Below, in pieces: positions 27,462 through 36,754 of a stretch of 64,000 nucleotides of DNA. The notes beneath the pieces are model-generated. The model was not told the DNA's origin. It did not search any database and saw nothing but the letters and a program-made list of their open reading frames with translations. The position numbers and the translations under genes were made by a program. Numbering within the stretch: position 1 is the first letter of the stretch; each line of letters starts with the position of its first letter. The DNA comes from Arthrobacter sp. HY1533. GTDB taxonomy: Bacteria; Actinomycetota; Actinomycetes; Actinomycetales; Micrococcaceae. The stretch is from contig NZ_JANKZF010000009.1 of the NCBI RefSeq assembly GCF_027568515.1, positions 186,001-250,000 on the forward strand, read 5' to 3'.

Positions 27462-28055
27462 ATGAAGACCACCCGCACCCTGAAAGCAACCGGCCTTGTG
27501 CTGATTGCCGTGGTGCTGGGATTGCTCACCGTCCAAGGAAGCTACGCACTCTGGAACAAGGTCGCCACCTCCAATGCCGGAACCATCCAGGCCGCTGATT
27601 TCAACGTCACTCTCGCGAAGAACCTGACTGACAAGCCGATCAGTATGACTACGGATCAGGGGACTGCAGCGACGCTGCAGCTAACCACCAAACCCCTCGG
27701 AGTGGTCAAACCAGGGGACAGCGCGTACGCCGGCGTTCAAGTGGGCAACATGACAAACGCCAGCGCCGATTTCAAGATCCAGGTACTCCTAGGCGCCCCC
27801 ACCATCACAAACAACAACTCTCAATGGCCTCTGGCACAGTACTTGAGTATCAAGGCTGTAGAAGCACCGTCGCTGGCGGAGTGCGGCTCAGCGTTGTTTT
27901 CACCTTCGACACCCGCCTCACCGGCGCCGCTGGAAATTGCCAAGGGCGCTAACGGTGTGTTTTGCTTCCAAGTTTCCCTGGCTGCCACCATGCCGGCAAC
28001 GTTCAATGGTCAGGCAGCGTCAATTTCCGTTCCGATCACAGTCAACCAATTCTAG
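27462..28055 (+). CDS. TasA-like protein with alternate-type signal peptide (2)
   Basis: 197 residues, 75 bp after the previous gene. The N-terminal segment TGLVLIAVVLGLLTVQGSYALWNKVATSNAGTIQAADFNV again shows the xALWN motif and AGxIxAxDF block. The rest is a beta-rich domain ending SISVPITVNQF. Two cysteines (in AECGSAL and GVFCFQV) could form a disulfide. It is a probable secreted SipW substrate and perhaps a minor or anchoring subunit of the same surface fibre. Confidence 0.8.
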   Translation: MKTTRTLKATGLVLIAVVLGLLTVQGSYALWNKVATSNAGTIQAADFNVTLAKNLTDKPISMTTDQGTAATLQLTTKPLGVVKPGDSAYAGVQVGNMTNASADFKIQVLLGAPTITNNNSQWPLAQYLSIKAVEAPSLAECGSALFSPSTPASPAPLEIAKGANGVFCFQVSLAATMPATFNGQAASISVPITVNQF

Positions 28056-28066
28056 GAGCGTTCGCC

Positions 28067-28678
28067 ATGTCTATCTTCAGCCCCGTCTCCCGTGATGCAG
28101 CATCGCCGGAGGCTGACGTGGCACCCGAACCGACCTCGCACGGAGCCTGGCGTTCAATCGGCACTTGGGCCGCCTACGTAGCCCTTCTGTTGGCGGCGCT
28201 CACCGCATTGATCATGATTGTGGCCCCCATGGCCACGGGCTCACACACTTACACGGTGCTGACCAGTTCCATGGCCCCGAAGTACGCCCCTGGAACTTTC
28301 TTGGTGGTCAAGCCAACCCCGTTTGCCGAACTCCAAGTGGGGGACATCATCACCTACCAAATTGAGTCCGGAAAGCCCGGAGTGATCACACACCGCATTA
28401 CCGCCGTGGCAACCACCCAAGCCGGTGCGCGGGTCATGACCACCAAGGGCGACAACAATTCCCTTGAAGATGCCGCCCCGGTCCAAGAAGCACAGGTCCA
28501 GGGCAAGCTGCTGTACGCAATCCCGTATGTAGGCTTTGCCGCCCACGCCGTGGGTGAACAGCGGGGCAAGCTGCTGCCCATCGTCGCTGTTGGATTTATT
28601 GCTCTGGGCGCATTCAGCATGGTCAAGGGTGCCGTGGAGAAGAAGCGCGGCAAGAATTCGGATCGACACGGCGAATGA
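28067..28678 (+). CDS. sipW: SipW-like signal peptidase I (S26B)
   Basis: 203 residues from ATG with AGGAG upstream, 11 nt after the previous stop. A membrane helix (residues ~30-60) precedes the catalytic box VLTSSMAPKYAPGTFLVV with the nucleophilic Ser. GDIITYQ follows, then ITHRI with the His that replaces lysine in the ER/SipW-type (S26B) class, and TKGDNNSLEDAAPV. A second helix lies near the C-terminus. It processes the two alternate-type signal peptides encoded just upstream at the outer membrane face. Confidence 0.93.
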   Translation: MSIFSPVSRDAASPEADVAPEPTSHGAWRSIGTWAAYVALLLAALTALIMIVAPMATGSHTYTVLTSSMAPKYAPGTFLVVKPTPFAELQVGDIITYQIESGKPGVITHRITAVATTQAGARVMTTKGDNNSLEDAAPVQEAQVQGKLLYAIPYVGFAAHAVGEQRGKLLPIVAVGFIALGAFSMVKGAVEKKRGKNSDRHGE

Positions 28679-29556
28679 CCCACGAAGTCCAACCGTGCAG
28701 GAGATCAGGCTCTATACGGGTGGCCGCCACGGCAATCGTGGCAAGCATTGCCCTGGGAGCCTTGCTGGCAGGACCTGCCAGTGCAGAACCGAACAAGAAC
28801 GAACTGCTTCAGCTAAGCAGCGACGGTGTCAACTTCGCCACCGACGCAATACCAACCATGTTTAGGAGCACAAAAGGTTATGTTCCAGGAGAATCGCGCA
28901 GGGCGCTCATTTGGGTCCGCAACGCCAGCAAACATCCAGCACATCTTTCCGTCGCCGTTCGCAACACCGGGATGGCAACAAGCTCGGTCCTACCAAAACA
29001 CCTCTTCTTCAAGGCCCAGTCCCAAAATCGCAGCCCCGCAGCCACCTCTCTGCCCGCTTCCGGCACCTGCACCCCGCTCATCGATGATTGGACTCTGGCC
29101 GGAGGCGCGGTTCTGCCCCTGACAGTCGACCTAGGTCTCTTGGTGGATGCCCCCAACTCGACCCGAAAACAGTCTGCAGAATTTGCATTGACGTTCCTCA
29201 TGCAGGAGCAGGGCCCCGGAAAACTGGTTAATGCCTGTGCCGGGACCACTGATAGCCCGCCCGCCGGAGAAGGAGTTGCCTCCGTGGTGGTTGGTGGCGG
29301 TACATCCGTTACCACCAATGGCGGCGGGGCACTGAACAGCAATGGAGCCGTTGCTGGCGACGACGAGGCCACCGCCAACCCTAGTTTGGCCCCTGATCCC
29401 TCCGGTGCCGAACCCTTGCCGGAGGCCCGGCCGTTGCTTCCCCAACTGCAAAGTAATGTGGAAGCCACCAGCTACAACCCATGGGCGTGGATTGTCCTGG
29501 CCAGTGGGTGTGTGTACATGTTCGCCATTTCCCGGAAACGGAGCACGACCAGATGA
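28675..29556 (+). CDS. Membrane-anchored secreted protein of the SipW operon
   Basis: 293 residues; ATG overlaps the sipW stop by 4 nt. A signal peptide (AATAIVASIALGALLAGPASAE) precedes a beta-rich domain with PGESRRALIWVRNASKHPAHLSV, like the immunoglobulin-like proteins found beside actinobacterial SipW genes. A Gly/Asn/Ala-rich linker leads to a C-terminal helix (WAWIVLASGCVYMFAI) and basic tail. There is no LPxTG. Probably anchors or organises the fibre on the outside of the membrane; I do not recognise a named family. Confidence 0.7.
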   Translation: MTHEVQPCRRSGSIRVAATAIVASIALGALLAGPASAEPNKNELLQLSSDGVNFATDAIPTMFRSTKGYVPGESRRALIWVRNASKHPAHLSVAVRNTGMATSSVLPKHLFFKAQSQNRSPAATSLPASGTCTPLIDDWTLAGGAVLPLTVDLGLLVDAPNSTRKQSAEFALTFLMQEQGPGKLVNACAGTTDSPPAGEGVASVVVGGGTSVTTNGGGALNSNGAVAGDDEATANPSLAPDPSGAEPLPEARPLLPQLQSNVEATSYNPWAWIVLASGCVYMFAISRKRSTTR

Positions 29557-30584
29557 GTTCAGCAGGGCCACAGCATGCAGGGGGAAACCAAGGCAACGGC
29601 TCGCAGCCATCTGGCCGCGGGCTGCGTAGTTTGCCGGGGTTCACCGTGGCAGCCGTGGTCTTTGTTCTCATTGTTTTGTTGGGTGTTGGCGGCATAGCCA
29701 TCGCCAACTGGAACCAAAGCGCGACAGTTGCCATCGCCGTCACGGCGGGAGCCGCGGCACCCACAAGTCCGCCGCCTACGACCGCTCCGCCGACGACGAA
29801 TCCTCCTACGACCGCGCCTCCGACAGCCGGTTCCGGCATAATTAGCACTGTGTTCAGCATCGCTCCGAGGCCAGGAAAAGTTGTGGTCGACACGGTCACG
29901 TGCGAGCCCCACGCCTCAAACGGTAGGTTCAATATTTCGTGGCCCAAGGTATCGCCGGCGGCCGATAGCTATACGGTCTCGATAAAGTCTCAGACGTCAA
30001 AGACGGCATTTCAGTCCACCGTGGATGTCAGGCCCACAACGAACCCTTTGGTTTCGACAACCTTTGATATTGGCAACCAGCCTGAACAATTTGGGCTCTA
30101 CCTGCTTCGAATTCAAGGCATTAAGAGTGGTGCTGCCGGTGACCCGATCTACAGGACGTTAAACTACTCCGCAAAAGGGAAAGGGGCTTGTCAGTGGGGC
30201 GCCTCCGATGGGCTTCCTCCGTTGGGTGCTTTTTCCGTAGATGCGGGTCCGCAGAGACAAACAGCCAACGCGGATGCCAATCTCAACCCCAACGCAAACC
30301 GAGTCAATCTCGGCTTTGTGGGGGCGGCCGAAGCCACTGAATTTGTAGTCAGCGTTGAGTCACTCAGCTCAACGTCCAGTTACGGGGCCGAATACAAGGC
30401 AAACGCCGGTGGCTCCACGTTGATCTTCCCTCTTCGGACGATTCAGGGCTATGAACCTGCCGCATCGGCTGCATTCTACGGTCAGTACAAAGTAAGGATC
30501 ATACCGATGAACGGGCAGGTCGCAGGAGATCCAGTATACAAGACTGTCCAATACCAACAGTGGAGTACCGAGGTTTGGGACTGA
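29553..30584 (+). CDS. Membrane-anchored protein with Pro/Thr stalk and fibronectin-like domains
   Basis: 343 residues; ATG overlaps the previous stop by 4 nt. A cytosolic Gly/Ser-rich N-terminus, one membrane helix (TVAAVVFVLIVLLGVGGIAIANW) and a stalk PPTTAPPTTNPPTTAPP (about residues 70-92) lead to two similar beta-rich halves. Each contains a VSIKS/VSVES-type strand, a GLYLLRIQGI or YKVRIIPMNG strand and GDPIYRT or GDPVYKT, so it is an internal duplication. The pattern suggests fibronectin-III-like modules. It is the last gene of the operon and may be a receptor or scaffold. Confidence 0.65.
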   Translation: MSSAGPQHAGGNQGNGSQPSGRGLRSLPGFTVAAVVFVLIVLLGVGGIAIANWNQSATVAIAVTAGAAAPTSPPPTTAPPTTNPPTTAPPTAGSGIISTVFSIAPRPGKVVVDTVTCEPHASNGRFNISWPKVSPAADSYTVSIKSQTSKTAFQSTVDVRPTTNPLVSTTFDIGNQPEQFGLYLLRIQGIKSGAAGDPIYRTLNYSAKGKGACQWGASDGLPPLGAFSVDAGPQRQTANADANLNPNANRVNLGFVGAAEATEFVVSVESLSSTSSYGAEYKANAGGSTLIFPLRTIQGYEPAASAAFYGQYKVRIIPMNGQVAGDPVYKTVQYQQWSTEVWD

Positions 30585-30595
30585 GTCGATTGGTC

Positions 30596-32305
30596 CTAGG
30601 GCATGGAGGACAATTCCGGGTTGATGATGCACACCGGGATCGTGAAACTCATGGTGGTTCCCTGACCGGGCTGGCTTTGCATGGTCAGGAAACCTCCGTG
30701 CTTGTCAATGATGGTCTTGGAAATCATGAGCCCCAGACCAATACCGGGGATGCCGCGTTCCACCGCTGATCCAGCCCTGAAGAATTTCTGGAACACACCT
30801 GCCTGCTCGGCACTGCTCATGCCGAGTCCAGTGTCCGCGACTTCGCAGTTCAAATCAGTACCGCTGGCCCAGGCACGGACGGTGAGGGTTCCGCCGTCGG
30901 GCGAGTACTTGATGGCGTTGGAGACCAGGTTGTCCAGCACCTGGCTGATCCTTCCGGCGTCAATCCTTGCCGCAAGAGGTAGCTGGCAATCTGTCTCCAC
31001 TGCCACTTTGTTGCGTTCCGCTGCCGGCCTGGCAGATTCAACGGATTCGGAAACCAATAGGGCAAAGTCGGCCACGGATCGTTGCACGGTCATTGCGGTG
31101 GTGGTCAACAGGTCAGAAACCAGGCCGTTGAGCCGAACCGCATTGCGCTGGGCGATTTCCAGGTAGTTGGCGATCTCCGCTGGCGGGGCACCTGGCGTCT
31201 CGCGGGCCATGGCCAAGTAGGACTGGATGGCGGTCAGGGGAGTGCGGAACTCATGGGAAACATTGGCGACAAAGTCATCTTTCGCGCTCAAGGCATTGAC
31301 CATGTCTGTGACGTCGTGGAAGGCGATGACGGCGCCGTCGGACTCACCGCCCTCGCCCTGGATGGTGCGGGCAGTTGTTGACAGCGCCCTCGCGCGATCG
31401 CCGGTGCCAATCCAGATTTGGTAGTTGGTGAACGATTCTCCCAAGATGGCCCGGCGGACCGGCCGTGCGTCGGCTGGCAACGCCCCCTTGTTTGGCCCAA
31501 AGACCAGCAGTTCACCTTCGTGGGGATCGGCGATGTGGTCAGGGACTCCCAGGGCATGGATGGCTTCCTGGGTTGAGTTCATGAGGCGGTCGTTGCCGTC
31601 CGCATCCACCACCACAACGCCAACGCCGACCGTGTCCACGATGGTCTCCAGCAGGCGCTCACGTTGTTGGCTGTCCAACAGGTCTGCCTTGCGCCGCCTG
31701 TCTTGTGAGACTAGGGCTTGACGCTGCCTGTCCATGCTGGTGGTCAGCACCACCATCCCGATGGCGAATGCGAGCATCATGAAGGGAAACAGCAGCGGAC
31801 GCAACAATTGTTCTGTGGTCACAGGCCCGGGCTTGAGGATTTGAGGAATCCAAACAATCACCAGGCTAGCAAGGGTGCTTGAAATGACCGCCGTTTTGGG
31901 CGCGTAGCCGGATGAGCACAGCCAAAACACTGGGAACAGCACCAACGCGGTGCCAGATGACAAGACAGTGCTGCTGCCATCTCGGAAGAAGGCCACGGCC
32001 ACGAAGCCAAGGTAAGGGATAACCAAGAAAGAGCCGGGCGGCAGCCTGTCCCAGGGAATGGTCACAGTAGCTGCCAGCAAGGCAATGCTCATGACCAAGG
32101 CGGTGACCAGCGTTGCTTGGCCGAACAGCGTCGGATCCAGGAAGGCAATCAGGGCGGTGGCCAGGACCACGGTGAGCGTGAAGGGCAGCTGGGCCAGAAA
32201 CAGCCGTGTCCGCAGGGAACGTTCATAAAAGTAGCGTCGCAGGAGTTGGCCTGCGGAAGCGTCGCTGGAATTGGCAGGGGCGAAGGTCAAATTGGTGTCT
32301 GTCAC
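30596..32305 (-). CDS. PAS-containing membrane sensor histidine kinase (paralogue 2)
   Basis: 569 residues from GTG at 32305. Six helices (about 40-190), a PAS-like domain (215-335) and HisKA with His351 (ANVSHEFRTPLTA), then N box DNLVSNAIKYSPD, G1 DTGLGM, F box FQKFFRA and G2 GIGLGL. It converges with the surface operon (stop 11 nt from that operon's last stop) and is divergent from the response regulator at 32527, so it is the most natural cognate kinase. Shares the block RPVRRAILGxxFTNYxxWxG with the other two kinases. Confidence 0.94.
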   Translation of the reverse strand: MTDTNLTFAPANSSDASAGQLLRRYFYERSLRTRLFLAQLPFTLTVVLATALIAFLDPTLFGQATLVTALVMSIALLAATVTIPWDRLPPGSFLVIPYLGFVAVAFFRDGSSTVLSSGTALVLFPVFWLCSSGYAPKTAVISSTLASLVIVWIPQILKPGPVTTEQLLRPLLFPFMMLAFAIGMVVLTTSMDRQRQALVSQDRRRKADLLDSQQRERLLETIVDTVGVGVVVVDADGNDRLMNSTQEAIHALGVPDHIADPHEGELLVFGPNKGALPADARPVRRAILGESFTNYQIWIGTGDRARALSTTARTIQGEGGESDGAVIAFHDVTDMVNALSAKDDFVANVSHEFRTPLTAIQSYLAMARETPGAPPAEIANYLEIAQRNAVRLNGLVSDLLTTTAMTVQRSVADFALLVSESVESARPAAERNKVAVETDCQLPLAARIDAGRISQVLDNLVSNAIKYSPDGGTLTVRAWASGTDLNCEVADTGLGMSSAEQAGVFQKFFRAGSAVERGIPGIGLGLMISKTIIDKHGGFLTMQSQPGQGTTMSFTIPVCIINPELSSMP

Positions 32306-32526
32306 TGGTTCAATTCCGCCAAATCCCCAAATAAGTTGGTAATGATGGGCCGTGCATGTGGCCCGGGCCCCGGTGATTGGCCGACTCTCTCACGCCGCAG
32401 GGAGTGAAACATCCGCGGGCACCGCTATTGATGATGCCATACTGTAAGTTGCAACTGGGTCCGGGGGCCCTGAAGTTCAGCAACAAGTATGGTTCTTATT
32501 GGTCTTGCAAGTGTAGTGGGGTAGAG

Positions 32527-33360
32527 ATGGACAATTCTCGTATAGCAGTCATCGTTGAAGACGACCAAGATATCCGTGAACTTATCAGCGTCATTCTCTG
32601 CCAAGCCGGTTTTGATGTTTACACCGCCAGCAACGGGGCTGATGGTGTTGAAGCCGTTCGGAAGCACAACCCCGCCATTGTCACCTTGGATCTTGGCCTG
32701 CCGGACATGGACGGTTTTGAGGTGGCCAGGCGAGTAAGGCTCTTCAGTGATGCCTACATCATCATGCTGACAGGGCGTGCTGATGAAATGGACACGCTGC
32801 TGGGCCTGGAAACCGGGGCCGATGACTACCTCACCAAGCCCTTCCGCCCCCGTGAGTTGCGGGCCAGGATCAGCGCCATGTTGCGCAGGCCGCGCCTTGG
32901 CGCGTCCACCTCCTCAGTTGATGCGGAAACTACCGGAGCAGCCACCGCACCAGCGGCTCCCGGCCAACCTGAAGCCGCTGCCACTGTATCCACGGGTTCC
33001 ACCGCTGCGGCTGTCGAATCCACGGGCCCCAGCATTGATGCGCCGCGGGCCATCAACGGCCTGGTTCTCAACGACGGAGACCGCACAGCGGAAGTGGACG
33101 GCACCGAGCTGGAGCTGACCCGGACCGAATTTGACCTGCTCCACGCGCTGGTGGACAGCGGCAAGCAGGTGCGCAGCAAGTCGGACCTGGTGCGCTGGCT
33201 GCGAGGCGAAGAATACGACGTGGGCACCTACATCAGCGAAGCCGACGAGCGCACCATCGAGGTGCACATGACCAACCTGCGCCGCAAGATGGGGGACAAC
33301 CCCCGCGATCCCCGCTGGATCAAGACCGTTCGCGGCGTTGGCTACCGGTTGGTCCACTAA
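32527..33360 (+). CDS. OmpR/PhoB-type response regulator
   Basis: 277 residues from ATG with a GGGG ribosome site; divergent from kinase 2 with 221 bp between. Receiver domain (1-120) has EDD at residues 11-13, Asp55 in IVTLDLGLPDMDG, and LTKPF with the conserved Lys. A long Ala/Thr-rich linker of about 55 residues leads to the winged-helix domain: LTRTEFDLLHALVDS, RTIEVHMTNLRRKMGD and TVRGVGYRLV. It is the only regulator beside three kinases and probably binds the 11-bp-spaced repeats at 26664-26781 (inference). Confidence 0.95.
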   Translation: MDNSRIAVIVEDDQDIRELISVILCQAGFDVYTASNGADGVEAVRKHNPAIVTLDLGLPDMDGFEVARRVRLFSDAYIIMLTGRADEMDTLLGLETGADDYLTKPFRPRELRARISAMLRRPRLGASTSSVDAETTGAATAPAAPGQPEAAATVSTGSTAAAVESTGPSIDAPRAINGLVLNDGDRTAEVDGTELELTRTEFDLLHALVDSGKQVRSKSDLVRWLRGEEYDVGTYISEADERTIEVHMTNLRRKMGDNPRDPRWIKTVRGVGYRLVH

Positions 33361-33475
33361 GGCCATCCATCCGTTCCTGACAGCAGGGCCCCAGCCAACA
33401 TGGATTTGGGGCGGGTTGATCCGTGCCAGCAGGCGGCCGAGCCGGGCTGGCTACGCGTGGAATTTGTAGTACAGC

Positions 33476-35311
33476 GTGTCGCTTTCGGCCACTTATGATC
33501 CAATCGGCTCAGGTGCCGCGGCTGCCGCCGCATCGGAGCCACTTACCGTTTCGGGTAAGCGCGCCGTGCGAAAAGATGAGTTGACCTACAATGCGTTGGA
33601 CCACGGAATCGTAGGCGACGGAACGATAGATGATGTCGCTGCCATCGAGGCGTTGGGTTCCCTTGTCTCAGCGGCAGGCGGGGGAACGATCTACTTTCCT
33701 CGCCGAACATACCGAGTCTCCCGATCCATTCGCTGCCGCAGCAATGTCCGTTACCGGGACGACAAGACTGTCATCTACAACAACACCACTTCAACTTCAC
33801 CCATTGACAAAGGGGCGTTCATCCCTGGGTATATTCACGGGGCCGGATTCTATGCACCCAACGGTGCTGGCAAGGTTTTTAGCAGCGTTGCGATATCTGA
33901 CGTTGCACTGGGCAGCACCACCATCACAGCAGCCTCAGTAGGCGGGCTCTCCGCCGTATCAGTGGGGGACTTCATTGCAGTCCGCAGCGTGGCGAACTAT
34001 GTGGCAAGCGCGGTCGAAGTCCCAAATCAGCTTTACTTCAGCAAGGTACTGTCAATCAGCGGGGACACTCTGACCCTTTCGGACGCCTCGCCCTATGCCA
34101 TTGCCGGCGCTACCGTTCACCCCCTGAAGGGCAACCCTGTGGATGGGCAAAACGCCGTAATGGAGATGATCGAGAACGTCGCCATTGAGGGCTTTGACAT
34201 CGACGCCATCTTCCCGGTCTGGGGCGGCGGTTGCTACGGATTCCGGATGTCAAATATCAGGCCACACAACCGAGAAAAGGTCTCCAGCCTCGTATCGCTC
34301 AACGCCATGTGCAGGTTTGAGATTACAGACTGCCAGGCGGACTGGTACTACACTTTTTGTGAACTTGCCCTTGGCTGTGCTGACGGGAGAGTGCACCGGA
34401 ACGCTGGCACCTTCCGCGTGGGGACAAGCATTTTCAACCCCATCAGCATCGTAGAGTCGTCGCACAACATCAAGGTCGAGGACAATACCCTCACAGTGCC
34501 GTCTGCCTTCACGGAAGCAACCAAAGTGTTTGCCAACCTTGGCCACTGCCAAGATGTCTGGATCCGAGACAACAAGTTACTTGCTCTCGGTTCAATGGAT
34601 GCCGTCTTCGGGGTGTCGAATGGTGCTGTTGCTGAACGGGGCGTATCTGGCCTTCGGGTGAACAATAACCAGATCACCACAGGGGCAGGGGTGAACCGCG
34701 TATTCAGCATCGGCGGAAACATTGGTGCATACGTCCCTAGACGATTTACAGTAAGGGATAACTTCCTCAGCGGCGTACTAAATCCGGCTGTCAATGAGTG
34801 GATGATGCTTCTGGCTGGTGAAGACTTCGTCGTTTCGGGCAACGTCGTTCCCGATGGAGCGGGGCAGCGCGTTGGACCCAGCCCGCGAGGTCGGTTTGAC
34901 GGTGGAGAGCCGACGACAGCGACCTCGGGGCATATGGTAACGGTCACGGCCATGGCAGGCAACGTCCTTCACTGCAACCTGACAAAGACCATAGGACGGA
35001 TTCTCTATCGGGGCTCTATCACCGCCGTTCGAGTCGAGGTGATTACCGCCTACAACGCAGGCACGAGCAACACGTTGGTGGTCGGACACTCGGCAGTTGA
35101 TAACGCCTACGCCACATCAATCAACGTGGGCTCAACGGGCGTCTTCTACATCTACCCTGGGCACGCAAGTGCGGGCACTGGAATGGGTAAGCGTCTGGCC
35201 ACCCAAGACAGGGATGTGCTGGCCACCTACACGCCGTCCGGCACGGCACCAAACCAGGGCCTCGCACTCGTCACTGTTTTCTACGAGCCGAACACACCGC
35301 CTTCGTCGTAG
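33476..35311 (+). CDS. Phage-tailspike-like right-handed beta-helix protein
   Basis: 611 residues from GTG at 33476; a stop codon at 33467 bounds the frame and no ribosome site is visible. After the short Ala-rich N-terminus, DHGIVGDGTIDDVAAIEALGSLVSAAGGGTIYFPRRTY matches the start of pectate-lyase/tailspike beta-helices. The Asn-rich middle (VEDNTL, WIRDNKL, VNNNQI, VRDNFL, VSGNVV) shows the parallel beta-helix coils, and a small C-terminal beta domain follows. No signal peptide. It could be a capsule depolymerase derived from a prophage. No other phage gene is adjacent. It may lack its original N-terminal head-binding part. Confidence 0.6.
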   Translation: MSLSATYDPIGSGAAAAAASEPLTVSGKRAVRKDELTYNALDHGIVGDGTIDDVAAIEALGSLVSAAGGGTIYFPRRTYRVSRSIRCRSNVRYRDDKTVIYNNTTSTSPIDKGAFIPGYIHGAGFYAPNGAGKVFSSVAISDVALGSTTITAASVGGLSAVSVGDFIAVRSVANYVASAVEVPNQLYFSKVLSISGDTLTLSDASPYAIAGATVHPLKGNPVDGQNAVMEMIENVAIEGFDIDAIFPVWGGGCYGFRMSNIRPHNREKVSSLVSLNAMCRFEITDCQADWYYTFCELALGCADGRVHRNAGTFRVGTSIFNPISIVESSHNIKVEDNTLTVPSAFTEATKVFANLGHCQDVWIRDNKLLALGSMDAVFGVSNGAVAERGVSGLRVNNNQITTGAGVNRVFSIGGNIGAYVPRRFTVRDNFLSGVLNPAVNEWMMLLAGEDFVVSGNVVPDGAGQRVGPSPRGRFDGGEPTTATSGHMVTVTAMAGNVLHCNLTKTIGRILYRGSITAVRVEVITAYNAGTSNTLVVGHSAVDNAYATSINVGSTGVFYIYPGHASAGTGMGKRLATQDRDVLATYTPSGTAPNQGLALVTVFYEPNTPPSS

Positions 35312-35314
35312 GTA

Positions 35315-36442
35315 TCAGCGGCGCAGGATGGCTTTCTTGATGGTACGGGCGGCATCCCATAGTGGGGCCGTCCGTACCATCCATGTAAGAGCAGCGGTTA
35401 GTTCTTTGTCTTCGATGCCGTGGGTTTTCATTGCTTCAAGATTTTGCTTGGCAAATATGGCCGATCCATGCTCGGGCCGGAAGGAGCGGAGGCGCTGTAT
35501 ATCAATTGCATCAGGAAGCGTGCGGCATCTTTCGAGGGAGCCCACTACCCGAAGATTAACCATGGTACGGATACATTTCTCACACTGACCACAGTTGAAG
35601 GCGCCACCCGGGTTCTCCCAGCAGATGCGCAAGTGATCCATGGCAGCATCGCTCTTAGAGATCCGCTCCACTTGCTCCGGGCGAGTGGCGGACTCTCCGT
35701 GGTGCTCAAAAGTAACCGACGAAGAGTTCCATAGAGAGTCAAGCTCTGGGTGGGAGCCCCAAGGGAATAGATCGCTCGTATGGTAGCTCGCCGGGATGAT
35801 TACACGTTCCAAGACGTCGCCTAGCAGCAACCCTACGGTGGCCAACGCTGCGCCATGGTAGTGAGTCCCCCAGTCCAGTAAGCCTTCAGACATGTGGCGA
35901 ATATTGGTCCGAACTTCAACGAGCTCCTTGCCAAGTGACTTGGCCGCGCCCCTGGCGCCATCCAAGGCTTTCTGCGACAACGCCTCATCATCTACGTCGA
36001 TATCGAACCCTGTTACGAAGATCAAATGCGTGATGTCCTCGGACCGCTCAATGGCGGAGTAGAACGAGTCCGCCCCGCCGCTGAAGAAACTTCCGACCCC
36101 GCGCTGCTGGAGGCGCTCTGGAACTGGATCGCTGACTGAGACGATTTCAATCGAGCGGAGGTTACTGTACCAGGAGTCAAGCAGACTCTGAACGCCGGCC
36201 GCATTCTCGAGTGCGATCGGGTCCTGGGGCCCAGCTAACCGGAGTTCCATGCCGTGTCTCATAGCCATAGGCAAGGTGGCTGGTAGCCACGCTCCGCTTC
36301 CGCCGTTCAGGGGGACGTTGGCCGAGACGTCAATCTGGATGGGGCCTTCGTCTAGTCCGTGAAGAATCGCAGAGGCCGACATTGAGTCGTCCGACGCCAG
36401 TGGTTCAGTAGTGAGTACACCTATCGTGCTGGCATTGGCCAT
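35315..36442 (-). CDS. PP-loop ATPase-like protein with QueC-type zinc motif
   Basis: 375 residues; ATG after GGGGGAT. SFFSGGADSFYSA (Ser121-Ser126) is the PP-loop of N-type ATP pyrophosphatases. Near residue 274 lies C-x9-C-x2-C-x2-C (Cys274, 284, 287, 290), the zinc-binding arrangement of QueC. The N-terminal ~110 residues are unlike QueC. No other deazapurine gene is nearby, so a role in queuosine or archaeosine synthesis is unlikely; ATP-dependent activation of another substrate in the surface locus is inference. Stops converge 3 bp from the tailspike-like gene. Family not named. Confidence 0.7.
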   Translation of the reverse strand: MANASTIGVLTTEPLASDDSMSASAILHGLDEGPIQIDVSANVPLNGGSGAWLPATLPMAMRHGMELRLAGPQDPIALENAAGVQSLLDSWYSNLRSIEIVSVSDPVPERLQQRGVGSFFSGGADSFYSAIERSEDITHLIFVTGFDIDVDDEALSQKALDGARGAAKSLGKELVEVRTNIRHMSEGLLDWGTHYHGAALATVGLLLGDVLERVIIPASYHTSDLFPWGSHPELDSLWNSSSVTFEHHGESATRPEQVERISKSDAAMDHLRICWENPGGAFNCGQCEKCIRTMVNLRVVGSLERCRTLPDAIDIQRLRSFRPEHGSAIFAKQNLEAMKTHGIEDKELTAALTWMVRTAPLWDAARTIKKAILRR

Positions 36443-36754
36443 GAAAATCCCCCAGAAAAGTGAGCAAGCAAAGTTATCTCAAGTCTAAAGCAGGCTAGGG
36501 TCACATAAGGCCGGTAAAGCATCGTCTGCGTCAAGGCTGTCGAAGCATGATCGCCGCAGTGCAAGCTGCGCGGGCCGCCGCTAGGATGTCAACATCTGCG
36601 GGCACAAACGCGACGGTGCAGCAAGGGCGGACTGTCTTGCTATGTTCCGCGGCTGGGCGCACTTGGCCATCATGTCGGGGGAAACTGAATCCGGTCTGGC
36701 CTTCTCAGACGCTTCTGACAGAAAGTACCAACGAAGTCGTGAGCCTTTTCCGCC
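36443..36754. other. Intergenic stretch between kinase 3 and PP-loop gene
   Basis: About 310 bp with no gene that I can support. It should contain the PP-loop gene's promoter. I saw no terminator-grade hairpin after the kinase stop. Confidence 0.4.

Noticed and set aside
26526-32526. Shared GTGAGAG motif near the start of the three kinases
   Set aside because: Present near kinases 2 and 3 and degenerate near kinase 1; in kinase 3 it coincides with the ribosome site, so chance is likely.
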